Shown: positions 1 through 8,483, numbered from the stretch's first letter. The stretch: DNA of 64,000 nucleotides from CAVSUR01 sp963731285 (GCA_963731285.1 CAVSUR010000014.1:124001-188000); one strand, 5' to 3'. Made by a program: numbers and translations. The notes: generated by a model from the sequence alone, not told the origin.

Positions 1-26
1 GCTGAGGTTACCCATCCGGTATGTGC

Positions 27-210
27 TCAGCTCGTATCGGTGTGCCGGAGGCCGATGAGGCGCTGGACGGTTTCGGTGATCACCTCGTGCTGGGGCGGCC
101 GGGCGAATTCGGGCCGGTCGAGCCGTATTGTGACCTGGCGTGCAGTGCCGGCCAGAGCAGGGCGGCGAGCCGGGCCGGATCGGCGTTGTCGTGGGTGGCG
201 CCGGCTTGCG
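27..210 (-). pseudogene. Possible remnant gene end, frameshifted
   Basis: On the minus strand a protein-like C-terminus (about 36 residues containing VTIRLDRPEFARPP and VITETVQRLIGL) ends at a TGA near the left edge. The stretch before it reads better in another frame (ARLAALLWPALHA), so one indel around 135-150 would join them. I do not recognise the family. The upstream part cannot be followed further. It could be a chance reading; the only support is the protein-like composition on both sides of the suspected shift. Confidence 0.22.
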
Positions 211-342
211 GATCCCGGGCTGGGGTTGCCGCCGGGCGTGCCCGTCCCGGCCAGCGCCACCCTGCACGCGCAGATCCGCAACGTGGCCGCGGCGGCGAGC
301 CTGGGCGCCACGATCGCCGGAGTGCTCGTGCTGGGCCGTCGG

Positions 343-1030
343 CTGCGCCGCCAGCCGCGCTAGCGCGGCTGGGCAGCTATGCCCTGGTCACCATCGGCGC
401 CATGATCGTGTTCCTGGCCGCGTTCGGCAGCGGCGCAGACCACGGCGACCTCGGTGGCCTGTTCGAGAAACTCGTCTCGATCACCGCCCTGATCTTCAGC
501 GCCGGCCTGGTCACCCGGCTGCTTACCCACGACGCCCGCCTGGCCGCCACCGCGCCGGGCCCCCCGGAAACAGCAGATGTGATCATGACCGGCGAACCGG
601 CACCGCCATCCACCACGGAGCCGCCGCGCGGCCCCGAGTCAGCCAGCACATCGCCGTGGTCGTGGAGGCTGGTCACCCTCGTCGTGCTCGGGGCGCTGCT
701 CACCGCCACCGGCGGCGTGCTGGCCTTTCTGCCCGCCAGCGGGCAGCTCAGCACAGCGGGCCAGGACTACGCCGAGTACTACGCGACCCGCAACCTCGCC
801 ATGGCCGCCATGCTCCTGATCATGCTGGCCCTGCGGGCCTAGCTGGCCCTGGCCGGCCTGATGATCCTCACCGCGCTCATCCAGATCCTCGACGCGATCA
901 CCGCACCCGCGACCGGCCGCCCGGGACTGTTACCGATCGACCTGATCTTCACCGCGGCATGCCGGATCGGCGCCCCCGCCTATCCCCACACCGTGCCCGG
1001 CCAGCCGCCACCCGGCCAGAGCGCTGAACG
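343..1030 (+). pseudogene. Membrane protein gene split by an in-frame TAG
   Basis: One frame shows hydrophobic helices at about 375-520 (ALVTIGAMIVFLAAFGSG) and again from 655 (LVTLVVLGALLTATGGVLAFL). A stretch YYATRNLAMAAMLLIMLALRA then meets a TAG at 840-842. Past the TAG the same frame continues directly as another membrane helix (LALAGLMILTALIQILDA) and a loop ending near 1030. The two sides look like one conserved small actinobacterial membrane-protein family of unknown function, so the TAG is read as a nonsense mutation. A plausible start is ATG 585, which would leave 85 codons before the stop. Region 210-363 in another frame also looks like a membrane tail (ATIAGVLVLGRRL), so more than one relic may be present. 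Readthrough cannot be excluded. Confidence 0.4.
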
Positions 1031-1058
1031 ATCGGCTTCGGGCACATGTTCCTTCTCA

Positions 1059-1490
1059 CTACGGATGCATCGAGGGCGCGTACGAGAGGCCGATGATCGC
1101 ACCCTCGCTTGACTGCAGTCGAGCGACGGTCTGTCCCCACGGCTCGGTACGTGCCTCGTGCAGCAGCGTGAAGCCCCTCTCCTTCAACTCGTCCGCAGCG
1201 ACCTGGACGGCGTCAGTGTCCGCGAGCTCGAACTCGACGCTCGCCTGCGGCACCGGCCGCTGCACTGGCCAGTCAGGCGTGCCGAAGCACGCCTGCGCAG
1301 CCTGAGTCAGCGGCCAGACTCCGAAAGACTTGCAACCGTCGATGTCTTCGCTGTGCAGGTAGCCGTCACCTTCCGCGGTCAGCGGCAAGCCAAGCGCGTC
1401 CACGTACAACCCTCGGCTGACGCTCAGGTCAGGGGTGATCACTGCGACGCTGGTGATGAACCTCACATCCACGATGTCACCTTCCGTCAT
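1059..1490 (-). CDS. VOC-family (glyoxalase/bleomycin-resistance fold) protein
   Basis: The 143-residue protein has the single-domain VOC pattern: strand FITSVAVITPDL, helix SRGLYVDALGLPL, a central SVEFELADTDAVQVAADEL half-repeat and the terminal EGAIIGLSYAP strand. VOC proteins bind a metal or small ligand between paired beta-alpha-beta-beta-beta units; the substrate cannot be told from sequence. The start is the ATG (CAT on the plus strand at 1488-1490); the longer open frame upstream is low-complexity shadow. It is an isolated minus-strand gene between two relics and appears intact. Confidence 0.75.
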   Translation of the reverse strand: MTEGDIVDVRFITSVAVITPDLSVSRGLYVDALGLPLTAEGDGYLHSEDIDGCKSFGVWPLTQAAQACFGTPDWPVQRPVPQASVEFELADTDAVQVAADELKERGFTLLHEARTEPWGQTVARLQSSEGAIIGLSYAPSMHP

Positions 1491-1551
1491 TGAACTCGAC
1501 TGGTCCGCCGATCGTCGCACCCTGCTCCGACAGCGTCGCTTCGAGCGGCGG

Positions 1552-1843
1552 CTCGACGCCTCCGCCGTGCTCGCACTGATGCACGATGAACCCGGAAGTG
1601 ACATCGTCGCCGCGGAGATCGCCGGAGCTGCCTCGGTGCGGCGAACCTGGCCGAGGTCGTCGGCAAGCTGATGGACGCTATGGTCGACGTGGCCCGGCTG
1701 CGCGAGCTGCTCAGCGCGGCCGGCGTCACCATCGAACCGCTCACCGCCGCCGACGCCGTCCGAAGCACCCCAGCCGAGGTGCTGACCGCCGATAACGCCT
1801 GGCCGAGCTGAACCTGCCCATCCGCGTCCGCCTGATCCGGTAG
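1552..1843 (+). pseudogene. VapC-like PIN-domain toxin remnant
   Basis: The conserved pieces of an actinobacterial VapC ribonuclease toxin occur in order but in different frames. LDASAVLALMHDEPG carries the first PIN aspartate (1552-1640). A shift near 1640 leads to ANLAEVVGKLMDA and a C-terminal half EVLTADNAW. A second shift near 1800 gives AELNLPIRVRLIR and a TAG at 1841-1843. The region between the conserved acidic residues also looks shortened. No antitoxin gene is visible immediately upstream. PIN toxins cleave RNA; this copy cannot make a full protein. At least two indels plus a deletion argue for decay rather than one sequencing slip. Confidence 0.6.
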
Positions 1844-1963
1844 CGGATCCCCGTTGCGCACCAGGGCGGCCCGGCTGTGTCGGAATGGTGAACGGCGGGA
1901 ACCCCGGCCCGCGCTGCCGCTGACATCTCTGGCTGTCCGGTTGCTGCTCAAGTCCCCGGTGAC

Positions 1964-1995
1964 GGCCATCATGACAAGCCGTCTGGCCATCATGA
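1964..1995. repeat. Direct repeat GGCCATCATGA x2 upstream of marR
   Basis: GGCCATCATGA occurs at 1964-1974 and again at 1985-1995. The 21-bp period is two helical turns, so both copies face the same side of the DNA. They lie just upstream of the MarR gene's promoter-like TAGTCT and may be a second regulator site. Function is inferred from spacing only. Confidence 0.35.
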
Positions 1996-2004
1996 TCGTG
2001 TGTG

Positions 2005-2025
2005 TAGTCTGCACATATGCAGACT
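2005..2025 (+). promoter_or_regulatory. MarR operator overlapping -10 and start codon
   Basis: A perfect inverted repeat, AGTCTGCA (2006-2013) and TGCAGACT (2018-2025) around CATA, spans the start codon ATG 2017. It also overlaps a TANNNT element (TAGTCT, 2005-2010) placed 6 nt before the ATG, as expected for a leaderless transcript. No ribosome binding site precedes the ATG. A dimeric MarR protein bound here would block both RNA polymerase and the first codons, so autorepression is likely. Confidence 0.6.
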
Positions 2026-2511
2026 GCGCAGCGACGGCGGGTGGCGAACATGCTCGGCGGTCTGGCGGTGGCCGTCGGCGACAGTGTGGCGGCCGGGACT
2101 CGCGAGGCCGCGCTGGTGGCGCTGGACAATCACCCGGGCCAGAGCGTGACGCAGCTCAGCCGCGCGCTGGGCCGCTCACATTCAGCGACGGTACGACTGG
2201 TCGATGGTCTGGAGCGGGACGAACTGACCGAGCGACAGCGCGCTGGTGACGCCCGGTCTGTCGCGCTGGCGCTTACCTGGGCCGGCGCGGCCGCGGCGGG
2301 AGCCGTGCGGCTGTCCCGGGCCGCCGCGCTCGACGCTCTCGTCACTGCGCTGTCCGGCCCCGAGGTGGCCCGGCTCGAGCCGCTGCTGGAGCGCCTGCTG
2401 GCGGCCAGCGCGGCTGACGCGGACAGCCGGTGGCGGACCTGCCGGCTCTGCGAGGAGTCCCGCTGCGAGAACCACCGCCGGTGCCCCGTCGATGAGGCCG
2501 CTCCCCGGTGA
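2017..2511 (+). CDS. MarR-family regulator with Cys-rich tail
   Basis: The 164-residue protein has a winged-helix MarR core: a first helix, then the recognition region QLSRALGRSHSATVRLVDGL (about 45-64) and wing, and a C-terminal dimerisation helix. The last 25 residues hold CRLCEESRCENHRRCPV, a four-cysteine cluster of the kind seen in a MarR subgroup that could bind metal or sense thiol oxidation. The start ATG sits inside a perfect palindrome and follows a TANNNT box, so the mRNA is probably leaderless. It is followed by an EamA fragment and an intact EamA exporter on the same strand, a likely target. Confidence 0.85.
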   Translation: MQTAQRRRVANMLGGLAVAVGDSVAAGTREAALVALDNHPGQSVTQLSRALGRSHSATVRLVDGLERDELTERQRAGDARSVALALTWAGAAAAGAVRLSRAAALDALVTALSGPEVARLEPLLERLLAASAADADSRWRTCRLCEESRCENHRRCPVDEAAPR

Positions 2512-2554
2512 GGGCCGGCGTCCCGGCGGCCGCGGTCGCGGTGCTGCGGGCGTG

Positions 2555-2680
2555 CGGTATTCCCTGATCAAAGTCGCGCTGGAGCACGGAGCGGCGCCGC
2601 TGCTCATGGCGGGGATACAAGTTGCGGTCGGCGCCGCGATCCTGATCGCTTTTGCGGCCGGCCGCGGCAAGCTGCGCCCG
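2555..2680 (+). pseudogene. N-terminal fragment of a DMT/EamA transporter
   Basis: One frame between the MarR gene and the intact EamA gene reads YSLIKVALEHGAAPLLMAG followed by VAVGAAILIAFAAGRGKLRP. These are the end of the first and all of the second helix of a drug/metabolite transporter. It lacks a start with a ribosome site and stops after two helices. It is distinct in sequence from the intact neighbour, so it looks like the head of a second paralogue whose body was deleted. Confidence 0.45.
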
Positions 2681-2712
2681 CGGACCCGCCGGGCAGGCGG
2701 AAGGCGGCGACC

Positions 2713-3624
2713 GTGAGCAAGAAGACACTGCTTCTGTTTAGCAGCACGTCGGTCATCTGGGGCAGCTCATTCCTGTTCATCCGCGTGGCCGTCGAGCACA
2801 TGCCGCCCTCCGCAGTCGTCTTCGGCCGTACCCTGCTCGGAGCCGCGTTCCTGGTACCGCTGGCCCTCAGGGCCAGGGCATTCCGCGGTCTGCGCAGCAG
2901 CATGCTGGCGGTGGTCATGGTGACCTTGCTGGACATGGCCCTGCCCGCCTTCCTGACCGCCTGGGGAGAACAACGCATCAGCTCCTCATGGGCAGGCATC
3001 CTCACCGCTACCGATCCCCTGTTCACCGCGCTGCTCGCCCTGTGGCTCATACGGTCCGAAGCCGTCAACCGCAGGCAGCTGGCCGGCCTGGTGATCGGCT
3101 TCGCAGGCGTGATCGCCCTGCTGGGGCTCGACTTCCGGGGCCACGCCGGCGAACTGCTCGGCGCCGCGGCGGTATTGCTCAGCGCGCTCGGCTATGCGGC
3201 CGCGGCCCTGGTCTACCGGCGGTGGCTGACAGATGCCCCGGCACTCGGCGTGACCGCGCTCATGACCCTGCTCAGCAGCGCTGCCTTCGCAGCGCCCGCC
3301 GCCGCTGACCTGCCACGCCAGATCCCGCCCGCCAGCAGCGTCCTTGCCCTGGCAGTCCTGGGACTGGTGAACACCGGCCTGGCCTACTGGCTGTTCTACG
3401 CGCTGATCGATGATGCTGGCGCCGCCACGGCATCATTGATCACCTACGTGATGCCAGTCGTGGCGCTGGCCCTGGGCGTCGCACTGCTCGCAGAGCCGCT
3501 CACCGCAGCTGCGCTAGCCGGCCTGGTCCTGATCGCCCTGGGCGCATGGCTGGCCGCCAGCCGCCCGCCGAGCCGGAACCGGCCGGATACCAGCCGGCAG
3601 CAACGTGCAAGCGACGGAAGGTGA
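2713..3624 (+). CDS. EamA-family (DMT superfamily) exporter
   Basis: The 303-residue protein has about ten hydrophobic helices in two EamA repeats: the first from SSTSVIWGSSFLFIRVAVEH to about residue 135, the second from ELLGAAAVLLSALGYAAAALV to ALAGLVLIALGAWLA. Members export amino acids, metabolites or drugs across the cytoplasmic membrane; the substrate is unknown. The start is GTG 2713 with a purine-rich AAGGCGG upstream. It lies just downstream of marR on the same strand and is the obvious candidate for MarR control. It is intact, unlike the EamA fragment in front of it. Confidence 0.85.
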   Translation: MSKKTLLLFSSTSVIWGSSFLFIRVAVEHMPPSAVVFGRTLLGAAFLVPLALRARAFRGLRSSMLAVVMVTLLDMALPAFLTAWGEQRISSSWAGILTATDPLFTALLALWLIRSEAVNRRQLAGLVIGFAGVIALLGLDFRGHAGELLGAAAVLLSALGYAAAALVYRRWLTDAPALGVTALMTLLSSAAFAAPAAADLPRQIPPASSVLALAVLGLVNTGLAYWLFYALIDDAGAATASLITYVMPVVALALGVALLAEPLTAAALAGLVLIALGAWLAASRPPSRNRPDTSRQQRASDGR

Positions 3625-3667
3625 CGGTAACGCCCGGCCAGCAGCTGGTTGCTCTTGAGGGCGGCGC

Positions 3668-5428
3668 TCAGGTGCTTGCTGGTTTTCGCTGTGCGGTGCT
3701 GTAGAGGCTGATCAGTTCGCCGGTGGTGGTGGTGTCTTGCGGGGCCTTGTCGTCGCGCCATCGTCCGGTGAATCGGGGAAACCGCATCGCCAGGCCGGTC
3801 TGTTCCTTGATCTGTCCCCAGGCGGCGGTGTAGTTCGGCGAGAGGGTCAGCTCGGCGCTGAGGATCTCCAGCACGATCCCGGGCTCGAACCACACGTCGG
3901 GCTGCTGGCGTGCGTCGACCCGGGCGGGCCGCTCGGTGCGGGCCAGCGGCGCTAGCCTGGCGGGCAGCGCGGCCAGTTCGGCGTCGGAGAACCCGGTGCC
4001 GCACTTGGTCACCGTGCGGAAGACGTCGGCGTCCGGGTCGAAGGCGGCTAGCAGCAGGGCGCCGTAGACGCCGCGGCGGCGGCCACGCCCGGCGAACGCA
4101 CCGACGACGACCAGGTCGGCGGTGTCGGATAGCTCGGTGCGGTAGTCCCGCTTGAGCTTGATCCACAGCCAGCCGCGGGCGCCGGCCTGGTAGCCGGCAG
4201 CCGGGCTGAGCGACTTGCACACCAGTCCCTCGCAGCCGTCGGTGACTGCCTGCGCGAACGCCGTCTCCAGGGCAGCAGGAGCAGCGACCTCCACCGCGGT
4301 GGTGAGCCGCAGCTGGGACGAGACGGTGATCGCCTCGGCCAGCCTTGCCCGCCGCTGCGGGTAGGACAGTCGGGTGAGGTCCTGGCCGTCGGCATAGAGC
4401 AGCTCGAAGCAGAACAGCCCCACCGGCACATCCCGCACAGCGTCGGCGATGCCGTGCTTGCGCCGCCGGAACATGACCTCCTGGAATGGGCGCAGCTCCC
4501 CGGCAGACGGGTCGAAGGCGACGACTTCCCCCTCGACGATCGCCTCGGCCGGGCCTAGTCCTCGCCCAAGGACCTCGACGACGTCGGGGAACTGGGCGCT
4601 GACGCGTTCCAGCCGCCGCGTGAACAGTTCGATCCGGCCGTCGGCGGTCCGGTGCGCCTGGACCCGGACGCCGTCGTACTTGTACTCGGCCGCGCACTGC
4701 CCGCCCAGCTTGGCGAGGATCTCGGCAGCGTCGGACAGCCGCTGGGCGAGCATGGCCCGCACCGGGTTACCCGGGCGCACCTGGATCTGCTCAACCGCCG
4801 CCACCCCGCTGCCGGCCAAAGCGGCTGCGACCTGGCCCAGGTCGCAGCAGATGTTGTAGGCGCGCTCCAGCACCGGCCGGGCGGCCCGGCCGCCGGCGTG
4901 CACCTGCGCGAGCGCGTCCAAGATGGTGGGCGTGCCGATGCCCAGCCGCAGCCCTCCGGTGACCAGGCGCAGCAGGTAGCGGGTCTCCAGCGGGGTGGCC
5001 TGGCCGAGCAAGCCGGCCAGCAGGTCCAGCTTGCGTCCTTGCGAACCCGGCCCCTCCGCGCCGGCGATCTGGTGCAGGGTGTCGACTACGACCGTGACCT
5101 CCAGGCTGGCCGGCCGGTCGGCGGCGGTCACGGTCAGCATCTGCTCGGCGGCCAGGCCGAGGTCGCCGGTCTCCCGCACACGGGCGGCCACCTGCTCAGG
5201 GCCAGTGCCAGTAGCGGTGGCGACCGCGCGGACGGCGAGCTTCTCGGCCAGGCCGAGGTCCACCCCAGCGAACTCCGGCGCGATCAGGCCCTGGCACAGG
5301 TAGCAGACCGCGGGCAGCAACCCGGCCGGGGCCGCCGCTAGCAGCGCGGCGAGACGCTCGATCAGCGCCAGCCGGCCACTGGCCTGCTCCAGGTCACGGT
5401 AGGCCTCGGCGACGATCTCATACTTCAC
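3668..5428 (-). CDS. lig: ATP-dependent DNA ligase (archaeal/eukaryal type I)
   Basis: The 586-residue protein shows the three-part architecture of the large bacterial ATP-dependent ligases. These are an N-terminal alpha-helical DNA-binding domain (about 1-200), the adenylation domain with the lysine motif EYKYDGVRVQ (nucleophile about K250), motif III FELLYADG, motif IV EGLVCKS and motif V WLWIKLKRDY, and an OB-fold domain in the last 150 residues. It seals nicks using ATP and is normally accessory to NAD-dependent LigA in repair. The start is GTG with GGGAG just upstream. It stands alone, convergent with the EamA gene, and all motifs are present. Confidence 0.92.
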   Translation of the reverse strand: MKYEIVAEAYRDLEQASGRLALIERLAALLAAAPAGLLPAVCYLCQGLIAPEFAGVDLGLAEKLAVRAVATATGTGPEQVAARVRETGDLGLAAEQMLTVTAADRPASLEVTVVVDTLHQIAGAEGPGSQGRKLDLLAGLLGQATPLETRYLLRLVTGGLRLGIGTPTILDALAQVHAGGRAARPVLERAYNICCDLGQVAAALAGSGVAAVEQIQVRPGNPVRAMLAQRLSDAAEILAKLGGQCAAEYKYDGVRVQAHRTADGRIELFTRRLERVSAQFPDVVEVLGRGLGPAEAIVEGEVVAFDPSAGELRPFQEVMFRRRKHGIADAVRDVPVGLFCFELLYADGQDLTRLSYPQRRARLAEAITVSSQLRLTTAVEVAAPAALETAFAQAVTDGCEGLVCKSLSPAAGYQAGARGWLWIKLKRDYRTELSDTADLVVVGAFAGRGRRRGVYGALLLAAFDPDADVFRTVTKCGTGFSDAELAALPARLAPLARTERPARVDARQQPDVWFEPGIVLEILSAELTLSPNYTAAWGQIKEQTGLAMRFPRFTGRWRDDKAPQDTTTTGELISLYSTAQRKPAST

Positions 5429-5820
5429 AGCGCTCCCTTCGCTCCGCCCCGATCATGACACGCCCTGGTTCGCGCCCACCGGCTTGGTGCAGCACAAGCA
5501 ATCACGGGCGACTAGGTTGCCGCCCATATCGGCGAGCAATCGCACCCCGCCGAGACGAATGCCGATCACGCTAGGTAATCATTGTCTCGGCAGGAGAGCC
5601 ACCCGCCACAGCAACGTTTGATCAGGTCACTGAGCCGACGGCAAAGCAACCGGTCGGCGTTCGCCGGTCTCGATGCACCTCATCGCGGCCACTGTATGGG
5701 CGCCGCTGGATACCGTCACATGGTGAGCGGCGGGTGTTCGGGTCGGATTCGGCGGCGCGGCCCGATGGTCCGCCCTGCCGATCGTCTTCTTTGCGGGTAC
5801 ACCCTAGTGAAGAGGGACCG
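5429..5820. other. Intergenic region between ligase and beta-lactamase relic
   Basis: These 392 bases separate two divergently oriented genes and should hold both promoters. I see no convincing coding frame, no tRNA and no clear repeat. AAGAGGG lies 5-10 nt before the ATG of the downstream relic and could serve as its ribosome site. Confidence 0.4.
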
Positions 5821-6573
5821 ATGAGCAACCTACACGACATCCTGCAGACCTACGTCAGCGACGGATTGGTGCCGGGTGCGGTGGGCCTGGTGGCTCGCGG
5901 TGGCCGGGTCGAGGTGCAGGCCGCCGGCTTCGCCGACGTGGACGGCACCTCGCCCATGGCCAGGGATTCGATCTTCCGCATTGCTTCGATCACCGAGCCC
6001 ATAACCGCCGCGGCGGTCATGATGCTGGTCGAGGACAGCCGGACCGCGCTGGAGGACCCGGTCGGGCATTGGCTGCCGGAGCTGGCCTTCCCGGCGGTCG
6101 TCCGCTCGCCGGCCGGTCCGGTCGACGATGTGGTACCGGCCGTCAGGCCGATCACTGTGGCCGATCTGCTCACATTCCGTGCTGGGTACGGCTTCCCGTC
6201 GGACTTCTCGCTGCCGGTGGTCGGATTGTTGTTCAGCGAGCTGAAACAAGGACCGCCGCAGCCGCAACTGGTCGCGACGCCGGACGAATGGATGGCGGCG
6301 CTTTCGCGCATTCCGCTGCTGCACCAGCCGGGCGAGGCGTGGCTGTACAACGCCTGCTCCGACATCCAAGGGCGTGCTGATTGCCCGGGTCTCGGACCGC
6401 TCGCTGGCCGAGTTCCTGACTGAGAGGCTGTTCGAGCCGCTCGGCATGGCCGATACCGGGTTCGAGGTGCCGGCCGGCAAGCTGGACCGGTTCACCAGCT
6501 ACTACCGGACCGATCATGCAGGCGGTCTGGAGCTGGTTGACGCCCCCGACGGGCAGTGGAGCAGCCTGCCGGC
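5821..6573 (+). pseudogene. Serine beta-lactamase/esterase-fold gene, inactivated
   Basis: The frame starting at ATG 5821 encodes the N-terminal two thirds of a class C-type serine hydrolase (beta-lactamase family, Pfam Beta-lactamase). Three defects coincide. The catalytic Ser-x-x-Lys reads S56-I-T-E59 (GAG instead of a Lys codon at 5995-5997). A frame shift in GGG at 6370-6372 separates WLYNACSDIQG from its continuation VLIARVSDRSLAEFLTERL. The homology ends after DGQWSSLPA near 6573, far short of the usual ~380-400 residues. The substitution cannot be an indel error, so this is a genuine dead gene even if the frameshift were a sequencing slip. Confidence 0.75.
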
Positions 6574-6673
6574 ACGCGGCGAACGCGTGAAGCCAGGCAT
6601 ACGTACGGGGATGTCCGGCCCGTGGCGCCGCCGCTGATTGGCAGGGAGCGCGCGCTGATCGCACAGGTGTCGG

Positions 6674-6679
6674 TAGGTT
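6674..6679 (+). promoter_or_regulatory. -10 element (TAGGTT) for a leaderless gene
   Basis: TAGGTT matches the actinobacterial TANNNT -10 box and lies 7 nt before ATG 6687. No Shine-Dalgarno sequence is present, so transcription probably begins at or next to the start codon. Confidence 0.4.
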
Positions 6680-6686
6680 GCCGTCT

Positions 6687-8483
6687 ATGGCCAAGCGCGG
6701 ACGGCGCCCGCACAGCCATGGGCGGCGGGGCAAGCAGGGCAAGCACAAGCGGCAGACGCGTCCCGCGGCACGGCATCGGCACGGCCCGGGCGATCTGCTA
6801 ACGGATGTCCGCCAGCAGCTGGCCAGCGGCGAGCCGCTGGTCTTCCTCGCCTACGTGAGCACGCTGCTGGCCGCCGTGGACACGCGTGGGGAGAACCCAT
6901 TCGAGCGTGATCGCGACGGACTCGAGCGCGCCACAATGCCGACGCTCACCGAGTCCTTGGCCGAGGTCGGGCTGCCAGAGACCACCGCGCTGCTGGCCGC
7001 GCTGGCCGAGCTCGGCCCGGACGAGCTGACCCGTGCCCGGGCGCGGCGGGCCCTCGCGGCTCGTGAGCATCCGTTGCCGGACTGGCTCGCCCGGCTCGGT
7101 GAGGTGTCTGTCTATCGCGCGGTGGAGAGCACGCATGTGCTCGGCGACGGGGACAACGTGCTGCTAGGTGCGCGGCTGCCGGGGCATGAGCTGACGGCGT
7201 GCATTTACATCGACCACAACCTGGGCACAGTGGTGAAGGACGCCTTCCCTGCCCCCGGTCCGGTCAGCGACGTGGTGGGGCGTCTGCGGGAGGCGGCGGA
7301 TGACCCGGACATCAGCCACCGCGGCCTCGGCCTCGCCGACGCACGGGCCCGGGTGGCCCAGGCGATCGAGGTCGGAGCGATGACGTTCCCGCCGTTTGAG
7401 ACCGAGACCTGGCCCGCCTCGCGGCCGCTGACCGAGTGGCTGCTGCGGTTGATGCCCGAGGGCGGGACCGGCTACGTCCAGCCAAAGTGGGGCAAGACCA
7501 GGCAGAAGAAGCTCGCGGACCGTTTCTTCCGCTCCAGTTTCGGCACGCCGCTCGACGACGCCGACCACCGGGATCTGTTGGACCAATTCCTTTGGTTCGG
7601 CACCGACTACGGGCCGGGCGACCCGCTGCGGTGGAGCCCAGTGGCGGTGGAGATCCTGCTGGCCGACTGGATCCCGCGCAAGATCGTCGCCGACGCCTCC
7701 TACCTCAGCCAGGCCCCCGGACTGCTGCGCGCGTTCATCCGGTTCTGCCACGCCGAGCGCAAGATCCGGCCGGAGCTGACCGGCCGGACACTCGCCGCGG
7801 TCGATGAGCACGAGCCGGAGTATCAGAGGGTGATCCGCTCCCCGCGGCCGCAGGGGCCGATGGCGCTGCTCGCCCAGCTAGGGGTGCTCGGCGACGAGGA
7901 GCCGTGGGAAGACGAGCCGTTCGGTTTCCACCGGCACCTTCTTGACCAGCTCGCTGAGGAGGTTGGCGGCCAGGCTGCGCTTGACTCGCTGGACGGCACA
8001 CCCCTGCCGGACGAGGAGTTCGCCTGGGGCCAGATACCCGCAGATCTGTGCGACCGGGTCGCAGATGTGCTGGCCGCCTGCGACCGGTGCTGCGACGACA
8101 TGCTCGGCGCCGAGTACCGGACGGCGGGCCGGCGCCTGCTGGCCCGGTCCGGGCCTGGCCTGTCCAGCTTGCTGCGCGGGACAGTCAAGCCCGAGGGGAT
8201 CGCGGCCGCGGTGTGCTGGGTGATCGGCAAGGGCAACCAGCGCCTGGGCCAAGGGACCGGCGAGCTGCGGGTCAAGGACCTCATGAGCTACTTCGGCCTG
8301 GGCCAGTCGAGCGTCGCAGAACGCGGCTACACGGTCATGCGGGCAGCCGGAATCCAGCCCGCCAGCGCCTACCCGGCGGTTCGCCTGGGCTCGCCCAGCC
8401 TGCTGGTCTCCGCCCGCAGGAAACGGATCATCGAGCTGCGCGACCGGCACCGAGCCGCCCTCAGCGATAAGCGCCTCGGGTGA
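6687..8483 (+). CDS. DUF6398-like protein of unknown function
   Basis: The protein of about 598 residues starts with a very basic tail (MAKRGRRPHSHGRRGKQGKH) that could bind nucleic acid. It continues as a soluble helical protein without membrane segments. The C-terminal ~110 residues contain AAAVCWVIGKGNQRLG, VKDLMSYFGL and a helix-turn-helix-like SSVAERGYTVMRAAG. I recall this pattern as DUF6398, found in actinobacteria and elsewhere, but cannot verify it here. The ATG at 6687 is preferred over an in-frame TTG at 6678 because a TANNNT box sits 7 nt before it. It is a monocistronic gene between two relic areas and appears intact. No function is assigned. Confidence 0.75.
   Translation: MAKRGRRPHSHGRRGKQGKHKRQTRPAARHRHGPGDLLTDVRQQLASGEPLVFLAYVSTLLAAVDTRGENPFERDRDGLERATMPTLTESLAEVGLPETTALLAALAELGPDELTRARARRALAAREHPLPDWLARLGEVSVYRAVESTHVLGDGDNVLLGARLPGHELTACIYIDHNLGTVVKDAFPAPGPVSDVVGRLREAADDPDISHRGLGLADARARVAQAIEVGAMTFPPFETETWPASRPLTEWLLRLMPEGGTGYVQPKWGKTRQKKLADRFFRSSFGTPLDDADHRDLLDQFLWFGTDYGPGDPLRWSPVAVEILLADWIPRKIVADASYLSQAPGLLRAFIRFCHAERKIRPELTGRTLAAVDEHEPEYQRVIRSPRPQGPMALLAQLGVLGDEEPWEDEPFGFHRHLLDQLAEEVGGQAALDSLDGTPLPDEEFAWGQIPADLCDRVADVLAACDRCCDDMLGAEYRTAGRRLLARSGPGLSSLLRGTVKPEGIAAAVCWVIGKGNQRLGQGTGELRVKDLMSYFGLGQSSVAERGYTVMRAAGIQPASAYPAVRLGSPSLLVSARRKRIIELRDRHRAALSDKRLG

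Noticed and set aside
1..6600. An insertion sequence or prophage explaining the debris at the left end
   Set aside because: No transposase, integrase or terminal inverted repeats were found; the damage looks like scattered mutation and deletion.
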